A DNA stretch of 64,000 bases from Ailurus styani. Its lineage: Eukaryota; Chordata; Mammalia; Carnivora; Ailuridae. The translations under genes and the position numbers were made by a program. The DNA lies in contig LNAC01001230.1 of NCBI GenBank assembly GCA_002007465.1, forward strand, positions 1 to 64,000. Direction: 5' to 3'. The notes beneath the pieces were generated by a model. It ran no database searches. It was not told where the DNA came from and saw nothing but the letters and a program-made list of their open reading frames with translations. This document shows, in pieces, positions 12,508 to 23,453 of this stretch (position 1 is its first letter; the number at the start of each line of letters is the position of its first letter).

Positions 12508-12692
12508 GGGCGCCTGGGTGGCTCAGTGGGTTAAAGCCTCTGCCTTCTGCTCAGGTCATGATCTCAGGATCCTGGGATCCAGGCCGCAGCTGGCTCTCTG
12601 CTCAGCAGGGAGCCTGCTTCCTCCTTTCTCTGCCTACCTCTCTGCCTACTTGTAATCTCTCTGTCAAATAAATAAATAAAATCTTAAAAAAA
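12508..12692 (+). mobile_element. SINEC (mustelid-type) with long target-site duplication
   Basis: Full-length SINE with the sense head 'gcgcctgggtggctcagt', the mustelid-type 3' body and an (AATA)n AATCTT tail. It is flanked by direct repeats at 12491-12507 and 12693-12710 (AAGAAAGTCCTT[A]GTTTT), identical except for one base. This marks a young insertion by L1-type target-primed reverse transcription. Confidence 0.96.
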
Positions 12693-12710
12693 AAGAAAGT
12701 CCTTAGTTTT

Positions 12711-14140
12711 AAAATAAGTTGTAAATGAACTTCACAGAGACAGGTTTTGACCTATAATTTCATACATCCCTTGGGTTCAATCACAGCACTGGCCTCACAA
12801 TGGATGCTTAGCAAATTCCTGTTAAATGCAGAGCAACTTAATTTCTAATTTTCAACGTCAGAGCATTCCTTTTACCAGAGTGAGTTTCTGCAGACTATAG
12901 TCCAGGTCTTCTCTATGCCTGATGCTGTTTGACCATCATATCATCATCATCATCACAACCGCCATCATCATTTTTATCATCAAGAAGCATTTATTCAATC
13001 CTTCTGGAATGAATGGCAGCAGCTCGAGATCTATCTTCAGGTGAGTGAGGAACAGCTGGCTATCATTCCCTATATAGTAACCTTTCATATTTCCAGAGCC
13101 CAAGATCATTAGCTTTAAAGGAGCCTCAAATATTGGATAAGGGTAGTTGCTACAAAAGAAGGAATAAGAGGAATGGCAGAGAACGTGTTATAGAAGGGGA
13201 GGGATTGTGTATATTACCAGCTTGCTACACATCTCCTAACTCAGTATAATGTAGCAGGCAAGTGCAGGAGAAGATGAGCTGTCAGTCTCTTGGTGCGCAT
13301 CATTTGTCATGGGTCCTCATGAAGAGCTTGTCATAGGACCAGTAGTATGTATGCACACTCAATGCACTTTTGTTCTTGTCACTTAATGTATTTGAGAATG
13401 GTCATGTTGCAGGATTTCAATTTCTCCAATGCTTTTGGCAGTTCAAATTAAAATCAAATCCCCAAATATAGATCTAAAGAAGACAGACAGTTTTTCACAT
13501 TCTCTAAAGATGTAAGGGGTAAACTTAAAATATTCTTTTGGCAAGTCATTGTTTACAATTAAAAACCCACCTAATATCCTTAGTATTGCCCTAGAACAGG
13601 ACTAAGTTTTGATTAATTAGATAAGGAATTAGAGACCACTCTGAAAAATACGCATGTGATTTCCATTTGGAACTCCAAGCTTCTAGGATTCATCATTTTG
13701 TGTCATTACTCACACATCCATTCACAAAGAGGTAGTTGTTTCTGGAAGATGGAACTGGAAAAGCAAAGATCAGTTTGAATGGAAATCCAAATTTGGTTAC
13801 TATCCTCCTCTGAATAGAAGTGAAACCACATACCTGAGCTTTCAAAAATTGCCTAAAATTATTCTAATGTTTTTGGTCAAAGTCTGAGTTACACATTTCT
13901 TGACTGAATTTTATTTTTTGTTCTTTCTAGGTGTCCTCATTTGATTCAAGAGCATATATGTATTACTCTATCTTTGCAGTCCTTCTTGATTTTTGCTTTT
14001 TAGCCCAAGGAATTCAATTAAATTCATCTGGCAGATGGAAAGCTGAGGCCCACAAGGGCAGTAACAAATACTAAAAATAATGGGAAGGATATAAAAATAT
14101 CCTGATTTCAGGTCAGAGGGATTCAATAGTACTCAGAGAG
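12711..14140. other. Unrecognised sequence with a short ATC repeat
   Basis: About 1.4 kb without recognised gene or mobile element. A short impure (ATC)n lies at about 12936-12985. A consensus-like 5' splice site ('cag|gtgagtg') near 13040 has no convincing upstream acceptor, so no exon is called. Confidence 0.45.
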
Positions 14141-14161
14141 TTAATTAATTAATTAATTAAT
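14141..14161. repeat. (TTAA)n microsatellite
   Basis: Five TTAA units in a row. Confidence 0.9.
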
Positions 14162-14469
14162 CTTTTTCTTAGTTGTCATTCCTCTTCTTTTTCTAATTCC
14201 CTTTGCTCAGGCACTGGAAAATATTCTTTGGCCAGAATGCTGAAGCTAAAGCAAATAATCTAGTAACTGCTCACCGCTCCTACAGTCAGAATTGGTGTCA
14301 CTGAACAGTGGTGGTGAGGGCCAGATTTTCTGGGAAAATTCGAACTTCAGAGAGGTTCTATTGTCTCTCATAAACATATAAATGCAATTTATATGCATAC
14401 AGCATATATTCTGATTCAGGGATTGGAAGACTAAGGTTACTCCTCATGGTGAATATTAGTCAACTGATT

Positions 14470-14660
14470 AGTCAATATGTGTATTTGTGTGTGTATATTT
14501 ACACATACTATGTATATATGTATGTTTAAAAATCTATATATTTATACATACTTAAAATGTTATACACATAATGAAAATACATTTATACATATTTAATATA
14601 TGCGTATATATATACAATATGTATATATGCATGTTTAAGATAAACTATATATGCGTGCAA
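14470..14660. repeat. TA/TG-rich low-complexity tract
   Basis: Alternating pyrimidine-purine sequence of TATA, TGTA and CATA words. The frame across its right-hand end (14583-14822 minus) is not credible as a gene. Confidence 0.8.
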
Positions 14661-14679
14661 ATATACAAATATACAGATA

Positions 14680-15180
14680 ATTCTCATTTTCATTAGTTCC
14701 ATTCTACTGAGTTGTTGCAGACACTGAGTTAGCAAACACTGAATCATCGCTCCCGAGGGAAATACAGAGTTAGGTTCCTGCAAGCCTCTTGTCACAACAG
14801 TCTTGTCAACTGATGGATACAAAGCCCTGTTTTATGTATATTTCTGTTTAAAGATACCTTATTTAATATATGTTGCCAAGTCATTGACATTAAACTCAAG
14901 ACCAACAACACTATAACTCATGTTTGAATGAAGCTTATCTAACACATATATTTCTCTGTAAGGCACACCACAGCCTTCCTGCACTTAGTTACACTAGACA
15001 GCACTTCAGCACTACACTTGGGGGTCATTTTAAACAGCAAAATCAACAAAAAGCACAAAGATTTAAATAAATGTGACACTTAATGGACCATGAAAAAAAC
15101 ATTTGTTTACAATATGAGAACTGAAACAAAAAGACAGAGTGTGGCCTTGTTTGACTTGAGCTGGAAATGTGCATCAGGTG
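14680..15180. repeat. Probable ancient interspersed repeat, family unidentified
   Basis: Blocks such as 'gggaaatacagagttaggtt' near 14758 and 'gacagcacttcagcactaca' near 14998 feel like a recurring mammalian repeat, perhaps a DNA transposon. I cannot name the family or give firm ends. Confidence 0.35.
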
Positions 15181-15251
15181 ATTCAAATTTTTCTTCCTTT
15201 TCTGTGTGTTGTCTGCAAATGATCATGAAAACCCTGCAAATATTTTCTTTC

Positions 15252-15348
15252 TATGGAACACTTCATGAATTTGTGTGTCATCCCATGCAGGGGCATGCTA
15301 ATCTCTATATCATTCCAAAATTAGTCTATGTGCTGCCCAAGCAAGCAT
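15252..15348 (-). pseudogene. RNU6: U6 snRNA retropseudogene
   Basis: The reverse complement follows U6 spliceosomal RNA from its 5' end (15348 side, 'tgcttgcttgggcagcacat') through the central region ('gattagcatgcccctgcat', lacking two bases of the normal sequence) to the 3' end ('gaagtgttccata'). About 97 bases are present, close to full length. Several changes are CpG-type transitions, for example in the 5' stem, where functional U6 has CGCTTCGG. Imperfect direct repeats at 15229-15244 and 15350-15365 (13 of 16 identical, all differences transitions) look like decayed target-site duplications, so it is an L1-mobilised copy. There is no sign of an snRNA promoter. Functional transcription is unlikely. 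Confidence 0.88.
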
Positions 15349-15369
15349 AAAACCCCACAAGTATTGGCT

Positions 15370-15959
15370 TTATGGTTACATTACAGTCTAGAAAGTAGGC
15401 AAAACCTAAGAAGACTAAATTGGCAATATTAGCAATTTCTTGGGCAGTCCTAAAATGAACGGAGATTCAGCCAGACCATTTACCTTCTATGTCTCTATTT
15501 ACCATTGCTGGATAAAGGCACTGATCCCTAGAACTGCAAAACTGAGATTTTTGGTTCCCCAAAAGATAAATTTATAATCTTCCCATTTGGTTTTGTTTTT
15601 CACTCATTAATGTTATGTTCTAGCCTTGTGATTCCCAAAAAGAGAGAGATTTGATTGTCTCCACATATCCCACCTTTCTGGTTTCTGTGTCTTCTTGACA
15701 TTTAGTACACTCTCTAACATATTATATGTCAGAGAAGCACTATTGTTACATGTACAACATTGCTTATGCTTATGAACTTTCATTTAAAAGGGGGAAGCAA
15801 CAATCCAAGTTAAAAGCCAGTCAAGTGTCATTACAACCCATAGATGATGTTAGCATTAACTTGGATAGCAGGTAGATCTAGCCAAGAAGTAAAATTTGAC
15901 GAGAAATTCTCACAACTTAACATTATATAAATAGAATAGTTTCTATACTTGTATATGTG
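15370..15959. other. Unrecognised sequence
   Basis: About 590 bases without a supported feature. Confidence 0.4.
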
Positions 15960-16075
15960 CCCATCTCCTCCATTGAGCTGTTATTTTAACAGAAGCAATG
16001 GTGTTTTACTAATTTTTGTAGGCTTCATGGACATCACAGTGTCTGCTACTGAATAGATGGATCCCAACAAAAAAT
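15960..16075 (+). mobile_element. L2 3'-end relic
   Basis: The order 'ctcctccattgagctg', 'aagcaatggtgttttact' and 'cacagtgtctgctactgaat' follows the end of the L2 consensus. It is highly diverged. Confidence 0.5.
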
Positions 16076-16216
16076 AATTTGTACTGAAATAAGGTATCAT
16101 CATTGATTTCAAGAATCTTGCATATCACTAATTTTTATTCTTTTTGTCTTTCAATTGAGAAAACTTTCTACCCTCTTTGGGTAATTTTAGCTTTACCAAT
16201 TTGAAAGGCCTAGAAA

Positions 16217-17878
16217 GCTGATTGCCAGAGGAATGTTGAAAAAGAAAACCAAAGTTGGTGACATCACAATTACAGACTTCAAGCTCTATTACAAAGCTAT
16301 AATCATCAAGACAGTATGACATAAAAACAGACACATAGATCAATGGAACAGAATAGAGAACCCAGAAATGGACCCTCAAATCTATGATCAACTAATCCAG
16401 ACAAAGCAGAAAAGAATGTCCAATGGAAAAAAGAGTCTCTTTAACAAATGNATCAACTAATCTCAGACAAAGCAGAAAAGAATGTCCAATGGAAAAAAGA
16501 GTCTCTTTAACAAATGGTTTTGGGGAAATTGGACAGCCGCATGCAGAAGAATGAAACTGGACCATTTCCTTACACCACAAACAAAAATAGACTCAAAATG
16601 GATGAAAGACCTCAATGTGAGACAGGAATCCATCAAAATCCTTGAGGAGAACACAGGCAGCAACCTCTTCGACCTCAACCGCAGCAACTTCTTCCTAGGA
16701 ACATCACCAAAGGCAAGGGAAGCAAGGGAAAAAATGAACTATTGGGACTTCATCAAGATCAAAAGCTTTTGCACAGCAAAGGAAACAGTCAACAAAACCA
16801 AAAGACAACTGACAGAATGGGAGAAGATATTTGCAAATGATATATCAGATAAAGGGCTTGTATCCAAAATCTGTAAAGAACTTATCAAGCCCAACAAATA
16901 CAAAGAACAAATACAAATACAAAGAACAAATACAAATACAAAAACAAAAACAAATACAAAGAACAAATAACCCAATCAAGAAACGGGCAGAAGACATGAA
17001 CAGACATTTCCACAAAGAAGACGTCCAAATGGCCAATAGACACATGAGAAAGTGCTCAACATTACTCAGCATCAGAGAAATACATATCAAAACCACAGTG
17101 AGATACCAGCTACACCAGTCAGAATGGCTAAAATTAACAAGTCAGGAAATGACAGATGTTGGCGAGAATGCGGAGAAAGGGGAACCCTCCTACACTGTTG
17201 GTGGGAATGCAAGCCAGTGCAGCCACTCTGGAAAACAGTATGGAGGTTCCTCAAAAAGTTGAAAATAGAGGCACCCTACAACCCAGCAATTGCACTACTG
17301 GGTATTTACCCTAAAGATACAAATCTAGTGATCTGAAGGGGCACGTACACCCAACGTATGAACATTGCTGTTCATAGCAGCAATGTCCACAATAAGCCAA
17401 ACTATGGAAAGAACTCAGATGTCCATCAACAGGTGAATGGATAAAGATGTGGTATATATATACAATGGAATACTATGAAGCCATCAAAATAAATGAAATC
17501 TTGCTGTTTGCAACGACATGGATGGAATTAGAGGGTATTAAGCTAAGCGAAATAAGTCAATCAGAGAAAGATGATTATCATATGATCTCTCTGATATGAG
17601 GAATTTGAGGGGCAAGGCAGGGGTTCGTAGGAGGTAGGGAGGGAAAAATGAAACAAGATTGGATCTGGAAGGAGACAAACCATTAGAGACTCTTAATCTC
17701 ATGAAACAAACTGAGGGTCACTGGGGGGTGAAGGAGTAGGGATAGGATGGCTGGGTTATGGACATTGGGGAGGGTTTGTGCTATGGTGAGTGCTGTGAAA
17801 GATGTAAGCCTGATGATTCACAGANGCCCTGGGGCAACTAACACATTATATGTTAATAAACAACAACAACAAAAACAA
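16217..17878 (+). mobile_element. Younger carnivore LINE-1, 5'-truncated
   Basis: Well-preserved 3' part of a carnivore L1. It runs from late ORF2 ('ccagaggaatgttgaaaaag') through the ORF2 C-terminus and 3' UTR to 'acattatatgttaataa' and an (AAC)n-rich tail. A frame of 162 codons (16482-16970) preserves part of the ORF2 C-terminal region, then breaks at an (ACAAAT)n-like expansion (about 16898-16965). An N at 16451 joins two nearly identical 64/65-base copies, and an N at 17825 replaces a few expected bases of the 3' UTR. Both look like assembly joins. No intact ORF1 or ORF2 is present, so the copy is not autonomous. Confidence 0.92.
16387..16516. other. Duplicated flank around a single N (assembly join)
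   Basis: Bases 16387-16450 and 16452-16516 are the same L1 segment twice. They differ by one extra T in the right copy and are separated by N at 16451. The L1 consensus has this segment once, so unmerged contig overlap is the simplest explanation. Confidence 0.85.
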
Positions 17879-17879
17879 T

Positions 17880-18700
17880 ACGATGTTGATTGTAAGAAAA
17901 TTAGAAGATAGATAAGCATGGGGAAAATGAAACTCAGCAATCATTCTTCTTCTTGGTTATAACTCTTAATATTTCAGTATATATATATTTTTCATTGACC
18001 ATATTTAGAGTAAAATCTAGTTCTTCCCCATCCTCTACTCTACACTGAGAACTAGAGAGTTTCTGTTACTTCGGGTAATGTGGCATCTTCCTCTGAGTTG
18101 TAACATGGTTTAAAGCATTTCCTGCTAAGATTTCTATTGAAATATATTCTAAACAATGTTCTTTGTTAATAGGCACAAGAGCTACGTAAGAAGGCAAAAA
18201 TAAATATGCAGGTCATTGGAGACAGCCAAAGCCTACAAGAGCAATTGTATTAACATTTCAAGTAAAATTTGCAGAAGGCTTGGTCAGAGGAATTTCCTGT
18301 CCTTGGAAAAGAGGGGAAGATTTCTCAACTTTACATTTGAGATATTATGAAACTAACACCTGATATCTGGTGTCCTACTCACAAGGCCAGGCTTAACATA
18401 GGTGCTATGTTTAATAATCCATCAAATATTGTGATTTGTGTTCTCAATGTCACAACTATTGATTTCTTTCAAATGAAACCTAGAAGGGAAATCAGATCAC
18501 ACTTGGAAAGGATAATTTCCCTCGCAATGAAAATGATTTGACCAATAATATAATTAAAATAATGTCAATAACAATAGCTATCAGAACAGATAAACCCTGA
18601 AATTCAGGCAGGAAATAAGTGATCTTAATCAAGGCAAGTACTTGGTTCTCCTTGAAATCTACAGATACACGAGTAGCAATGGCTTCTAGTAGAGCCTTCA
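17880..18700. other. Unrecognised sequence
   Basis: About 820 bases without a supported gene or repeat. The frame at 18347-18541 has no recognisable motif. Confidence 0.4.
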
Positions 18701-18704
18701 TGAT

Positions 18705-19122
18705 AGTTTTTTTTTATTACATATAATATATTATTTGCCCCAGGATCACAGGTCTGTGAATCATCAGGCTTACATCTTTCACAGCACTCACCGTAGCACA
18801 AACCCTCCCCAATGTCCATAACCCAGCCATCCTATCCCTACCCTCCCACACCCCAGTAACCCTCAGTTTGTTTCGTGAGATTAAGAGTCTCTAATGGTTT
18901 GTCTCCTTCCAGATCCCATCTTGTTTCATTTTTCCCTCCCTACTCTCCATGGCCCCCTGCCCTGCCCCTCAAACTCCTCATATCGGAGAGATCATATGAT
19001 AATCATCATTCTCTGATTGACTTATTTCACTTAGCATAATACCCTCTAGTTCCATCCACATCATTGGAAACGGCAAGATTTCATTTCTTTTGATGGCTGC
19101 ATAGTATTCCGCTGTATATATA
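18705..19122 (-). mobile_element. Young LINE-1 3' end, reverse orientation
   Basis: Starts with a poly-T tail (18708-18716), then the reversed 3' UTR ('caggtctgtgaatcatcagg', 'ctccccaatgtccataaccc') and the end of ORF2 ('cacttagcataataccctct'). It stops abruptly near 19122 inside ORF2, giving a 5'-truncated insertion of about 420 bases. It is well conserved, so relatively recent. Confidence 0.92.
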
Positions 19123-20163
19123 TTTTAAACATTTTTGTGGAGGTATTAATATTCAAAAAACTGAACATGTTTAAAGTGCACAATGTGCTAACTTTTTACA
19201 TATATATATACCTGTGAAACCATCACCTTAGTCAAGATAACAAACATATCCCCAATCACTTCCTAATGCGCCTGTAATGCCTCCCTCCCCTGGCTTCATG
19301 CCCACCTTATCTTGAGGCAAATACTAGTTTGCTTTCTTTCACTACAGAGAGTTTGAATATCCTAGAATTCATACAAATGGAATCATACAGTAGGAACTTT
19401 TTTCCTCTGGCTTCTTCATTCAGAATATTTAGAAATATAACCATGTGTTTGCATGTAGCAGTAGCTTATTCCTTTATATTGAAGGATATTATCCCATTTT
19501 AGGAATATACCACAATTTTCTTATCCATTCACATGATGATGGACACTTGGGTCCTTTTAATTTTTGGCTCTTACAAATAAAGCTGCTATGAATATTTGAG
19601 TTCCAGTCATTTGTAGACATATGCTTTCATTTCTCTTAGAGAAATACCTAGGAGTGAAATGATAAGGTCATATAGTAGATATATATTTAGATTTTTAAAG
19701 GCTGCTGAACTGTTTCTACCATTTTGTATTTCCATCAGTGTGTAAAAGATACAATTTTATGAGACATCTTCTCCAGTACTTAATATGATGGGTCTTTTTA
19801 ATTTTAGACAGTCTAATAGTATGTGTTGGTATCAAATTGTGGTCTTAATTTGTATTCCCCTCAGGACTAATTATAGCAAATTTTTTCATGTACTTATTTG
19901 CAATCTGTATATCTCCTTTTCTGAAGCGTCTTTTAAATTTTTGTCTAGTTTATTGTATTATTGCAATATATTTTTGTGTAGTCTTATTACTGAGTTTTGA
20001 GTTATTTAACTTGTGGATATATATTATCTACATGTCCTTCATCAGATGAGTGATAGGAAAATATTTTCTCCTAGTCTGTGATTTGTGTTTTCATTCTCTT
20101 CCTTTCAAAGAGTATAAGTTCTTAATTTTGATGAATTCCAATTTATTAAATCTGTTATATGCT

Positions 20164-20350
20164 GGGATGCCTGGGGGGTTCAGTTGGTTAAGCATCTGCC
20201 TCAGGCACAAGTCATGACCCCCAAGGTCCTGGGATCGAGGATCGCCTCGGGTTCCCTGCTCAGGGGAGTCTAATTTCTCCCTCTGAGTGCCTCTCCCTCT
20301 GCCGGTGCTTGCTCTCTCTCTGACAAATAAATAAATAAAATATTTAAAAA
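20164..20350 (+). mobile_element. SINEC, older subfamily, in reverse L1
   Basis: A 'gatgcctggggggttcagtt' head and 'ggttaagcatctgcc' place it in the broader caniform SINE group. Its tail is 'gacaaataaataaataaaat'. L1 flanks 'aaatctgttatatgct' and 'aaatttgatataggct' resemble a decayed duplication. Confidence 0.88.
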
Positions 20351-21253
20351 TAATAAATTTGATATAGGCTGCTTTTGGTATTGTATATAAGAAATCTTTG
20401 CCAATACAAGGTCACAAAGATCTTCTCCTGTTTTAATTCTACATGTTTTATAGTTTTGCTTTTATATTTAGATCTATGATCCATGTTTAGCTAATTTTTG
20501 TATATGGTGCAAAATATGGATTCAAGTTAAATATTCTGTATTTGGACATCTAATTGTTCATGGCAATTTATTAAAATGACTATTCTTTCTCCATTGAATT
20601 GACTTTGAGTCTCTGTGGAAATTTACTTCAATATATAATTTCTGGATTTTCTATTCTATTACATTGCTCTGTTAGTATATCTTAATGGAGTATCATATGG
20701 TCTTGATAATGTAGCTATATAATTGTAGTGGAAGTGCTCCAAATTTGTTCTTTATTTTTAAAGTTGTCAGTTTCTATAAAGTACCTGGTTAGGATTTTGA
20801 TTTCATTGCATCAACTCTATGTATCAATGTGGAAGAAGTGACATATTACCAACACTAAGACTTCCAAAAATTAATATGGTATGTCTCCCAATTTGTTTAG
20901 ATCTTTAAGTTCCTCTAATAAATGTTTTATAGTTTATAGTGAACAGGTCTTGCATATATTCTATCAGATTTACTCCTAATTTTTCATATTTTTGCTATTA
21001 CTTTAAGTGTTTATTTATTTCAATATGTAATTGTTTAGAAATATAATTGATTTTTTATATTTATGTTTATATTTATGTTGTAGATAATTTTCCCAAACTC
21101 ATTGATTCCGACAGCTTTCTTGTAGATTCCATGAGGATTTCTCCATAGAAAATTATGCCAGATGTGACTAGAGAAAGTTTTATTTCTTTTCCAGTCTGGG
21201 TGATTTAATTCTTATTTCTTGTCTCTTGTGCTGGCTAGAAACTTCACTATCTT

Positions 21254-21454
21254 TTTTTTTTTTTTTAAAAGATTTTATTTATTTATTTGACACAGAGAGA
21301 TTACAAGTAGGCAGAGGCAGGCAGAGAGACAGGGAGAGGAGGAAGCAGGCTCCCCGCTGAGCAGAGAGCCCGATGCGGGCCTCGATCCCAGGACGCTGAG
21401 ATCATGACCTGAGCCGAAAGCAGAGGCTTTAACCCACTGAGCCACCCAGGCGCC
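21254..21454 (-). mobile_element. SINEC (mustelid-type), reverse, exact 19-bp target duplication
   Basis: Poly-T tail and AAAGATTTTATTTATTT at left, 'gatcatgacctgagccgaaa' in the middle and 'gagccacccaggcgcc' at right. The host L1 word CTAGAAACTTCACTATCTT is present exactly at 21235-21253 and 21455-21473. Confidence 0.97.
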
Positions 21455-22304
21455 CTAGAAACTTCACTATCTTGAATAGAAATAGTAACAGCAAAAATTC
21501 TTGCTAGGGTCCTTATTTTAGAAGAGAAGCATTCAAATTTTTATCATTAAGCGCTTTTTAAAGTAAAAACTAGAAAGTGACTATTAAAATATTTGAAATT
21601 ATGTATGTGGCTTGAAATAAACACACACACACATACACATATTTTATATGGGGTGAGGTGGGGGCTCAAACTCATTCTTTCACATCATGATATATGATTG
21701 AGCAATTCTTTTTATATGTTTCTGGATAGTATTTTATTGAAGATTTTTTACTCTAAGGATATTGTTCTGTAGTTTTCCCCCATTTTTGTTGCCTTTATTT
21801 GGTTGATATCATGATAATTATGGTCTCGTATACTGAATTTGGAAGTAATATCTTCTTTTCTATATTTTTCAAGAGTTTTTGAAGGATTTGTATTAATTCT
21901 CCCTTAAGTGTTTGCTAGAATTCATTCACGAAGGGCTTCTGGGCTCGAAAACTTTTGTGGGACATTTTCTAAATAACTAATTCAACTTTTTATTTATTAT
22001 ATGTATTATGATTTTCTTTTATACCTAAGTCTATTTCAGTAGTTTGTGTCTTTCTAGAATTAAAAAAAATTTCACCTAATTAATCAAATTTATTGTAATA
22101 TAATATAAATATTTTCTTACAATGCTTTTTATTTCTGTAAGGTTGTCTTTCATTTCTCATNGCAGTAATGTACTCTCTTTCATTTCTCATGTTAGTAATT
22201 TGTGTCTTTTGTCTTTTTCCTAGTCAGTCCAGCTAAAGATGTTCCAATTTTGTTGATCTTTTTAAAGAATTGACTTTTGGATTCACTGAGTTCCTCTACC
22301 TTTG

Positions 22305-22680
22305 TTCTGTATTTTATTTATTTACTGCTTCCTTTGGTGTCTAAGAGGATTTCTGTTTTATTATTGCAAATACTGTTTCTCCCATTTTCTGGAAAAAAAT
22401 GTATTTTTATCTTCACCTGGACCCTGGGAACTGCACTAGGCTATGTGAATATAATGGTAAACAAAACCAGATGCGGTTCCCAATCTATGNTTTTTTTCTG
22501 TATTTTATTTATTTACTGCTTCCTTTGGTGTCTAAGAGGATTTCTGTTTTATTATTGCAAATACTGTTTCTCCCATTTTCTGGAAAAAAATGTATTTTTA
22601 TCTTCACCTGGACCCTGGGAACTGCACTAGGCTATGTGAATATAATGGTAAACAAAACCAGATGCGGTTCCCAATCTATG
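22305..22680. other. Exact 185-bp duplication around a single N (assembly join)
   Basis: Bases 22305-22489 and 22496-22680 are identical over 185 bases, separated by N at 22490 and five T. The unit spans a junction between L1 and non-L1 sequence, so a copy from elsewhere in the genome would not match. Zero divergence plus N points to an artificial duplication from unresolved contig overlap. Two long frames across this region include the N and are not real. Confidence 0.88.
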
Positions 22681-22684
22681 GATC

Positions 22685-23010
22685 TTGTATTCTAGATAGA
22701 GGATAATTAATCACATTATCAGACCAGAAGATGCTGAGTTAAAACTGATAATAATCATTAAAAAAAGGAACATAATTCTAAGACAAGATATAAAAAAAAA
22801 CAAAACCTACGTGACTTAGAGAGCGAACAAAGATTATATCCCGGTGGAACTACAGAGAGGAAGAAGTTAACCAAGATTAGACTGAGCAGGTGGAGTAAGA
22901 CAATTATGGACAAAAGATGCAGTGTCTGCAAAAGCTTTGCATGTGTATGATGCTGGAAGGAAGAAAATGTGGCTAGAATATAGGAAAGAGAGGGAAAGAA
23001 ACAATCTAGC
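22685..23010 (+). repeat. Possible ancient mammal-wide repeat (L2/L3-like)
   Basis: The series 'aatggtaaacaaaaccag' (ending just left), 'agaggaagaagttaac' and 'tgcaaaagctttgcatgtgt' recalls a common old LINE-derived repeat. Family and boundaries are uncertain. Confidence 0.35.
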
Positions 23011-23269
23011 CCTTCCCACAACATACTGTGTCTACCACATGATGGCTGCTTACTAGACTGGACATCAGGGTCAGGATTCATGTGAGAGAAAAAAGTGTCA
23101 AGAATGTCTCCTTACTTATAGCTTGTAAAATTGGATGAATGGTGGTACAATTCATTGGATTAGGTGCTCCTAAAATGTTTGTTTGAGGTCATAAATTCAG
23201 CCCTGATATGTTGAATTTAAGCTGCCTTCAAATAGAAATATAGTCAACTGTATATAATAATCATAATAA

Positions 23270-23408
23270 TGACAATAATAATGATATGTAGCCCTTATTG
23301 TTATCTGGGCATTAATTTAAGAGTTTCATATAAAAATTCATTTAATTCTTCCAACAAACCTAGAAAGTTTGTTTATTATTAGTTTCTTTTTACAGATGAG
23401 GCATAAAA

Positions 23409-23410
<2 letters not shown>
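23270..23410 (+). mobile_element. MIR SINE relic
   Basis: The sense MIR core 'catttaattcttccaacaaa' is followed by 'tttacagatgaggcataaa'. The repeat ends where the TG microsatellite begins. Confidence 0.7.
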
Positions 23411-23446
<36 letters not shown>

Positions 23447-23453
23447 TGTGTTT
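23411..23453 (+). repeat. (TG)n microsatellite
   Basis: About 43 bases of TG dinucleotide with one TTTG interruption near the right end. Likely polymorphic. Confidence 0.97.

Larger units (their letters stand above)
19123..22362 (-). mobile_element. Long old LINE-1, reverse orientation
   Basis: An older L1M-type element in reverse. Its 3' UTR lies at left (19140-19380), followed by reversed ORF2 through the reverse-transcriptase region to about 22362. Reversed words include 'gaccatatgatactccatta' near 20690 and 'cctcatggaatctacaagaa' near 21127. Sense and reverse SINEs (20164-20350, 21254-21454) and a (CA)n near 21617 interrupt it. An N at 22161 sits in a short duplicated context. No open ORF2 remains. 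Confidence 0.85.

Noticed and set aside
12508..12692. tRNA gene suggested by the SINE head
   Set aside because: SINEC heads derive from a tRNA but no longer fold as one here; the (AAATA)n tail and target duplication show it is a SINE.
13021..13050. Possible exon ending at 'cag|gtgagtg' near 13040
   Set aside because: Only the donor site looks good; no acceptor with a pyrimidine tract and open frame could be paired with it.
16482..16970. 162-codon plus-strand open frame
   Set aside because: It is a fragment of the L1 ORF2 C-terminal region and ends at a repeat expansion; it is not an independent gene.
22277..22695. Two long plus-strand frames (117 and 98 codons)
   Set aside because: Both cross N at 22490 and consist of the artificially duplicated 185-bp segment.
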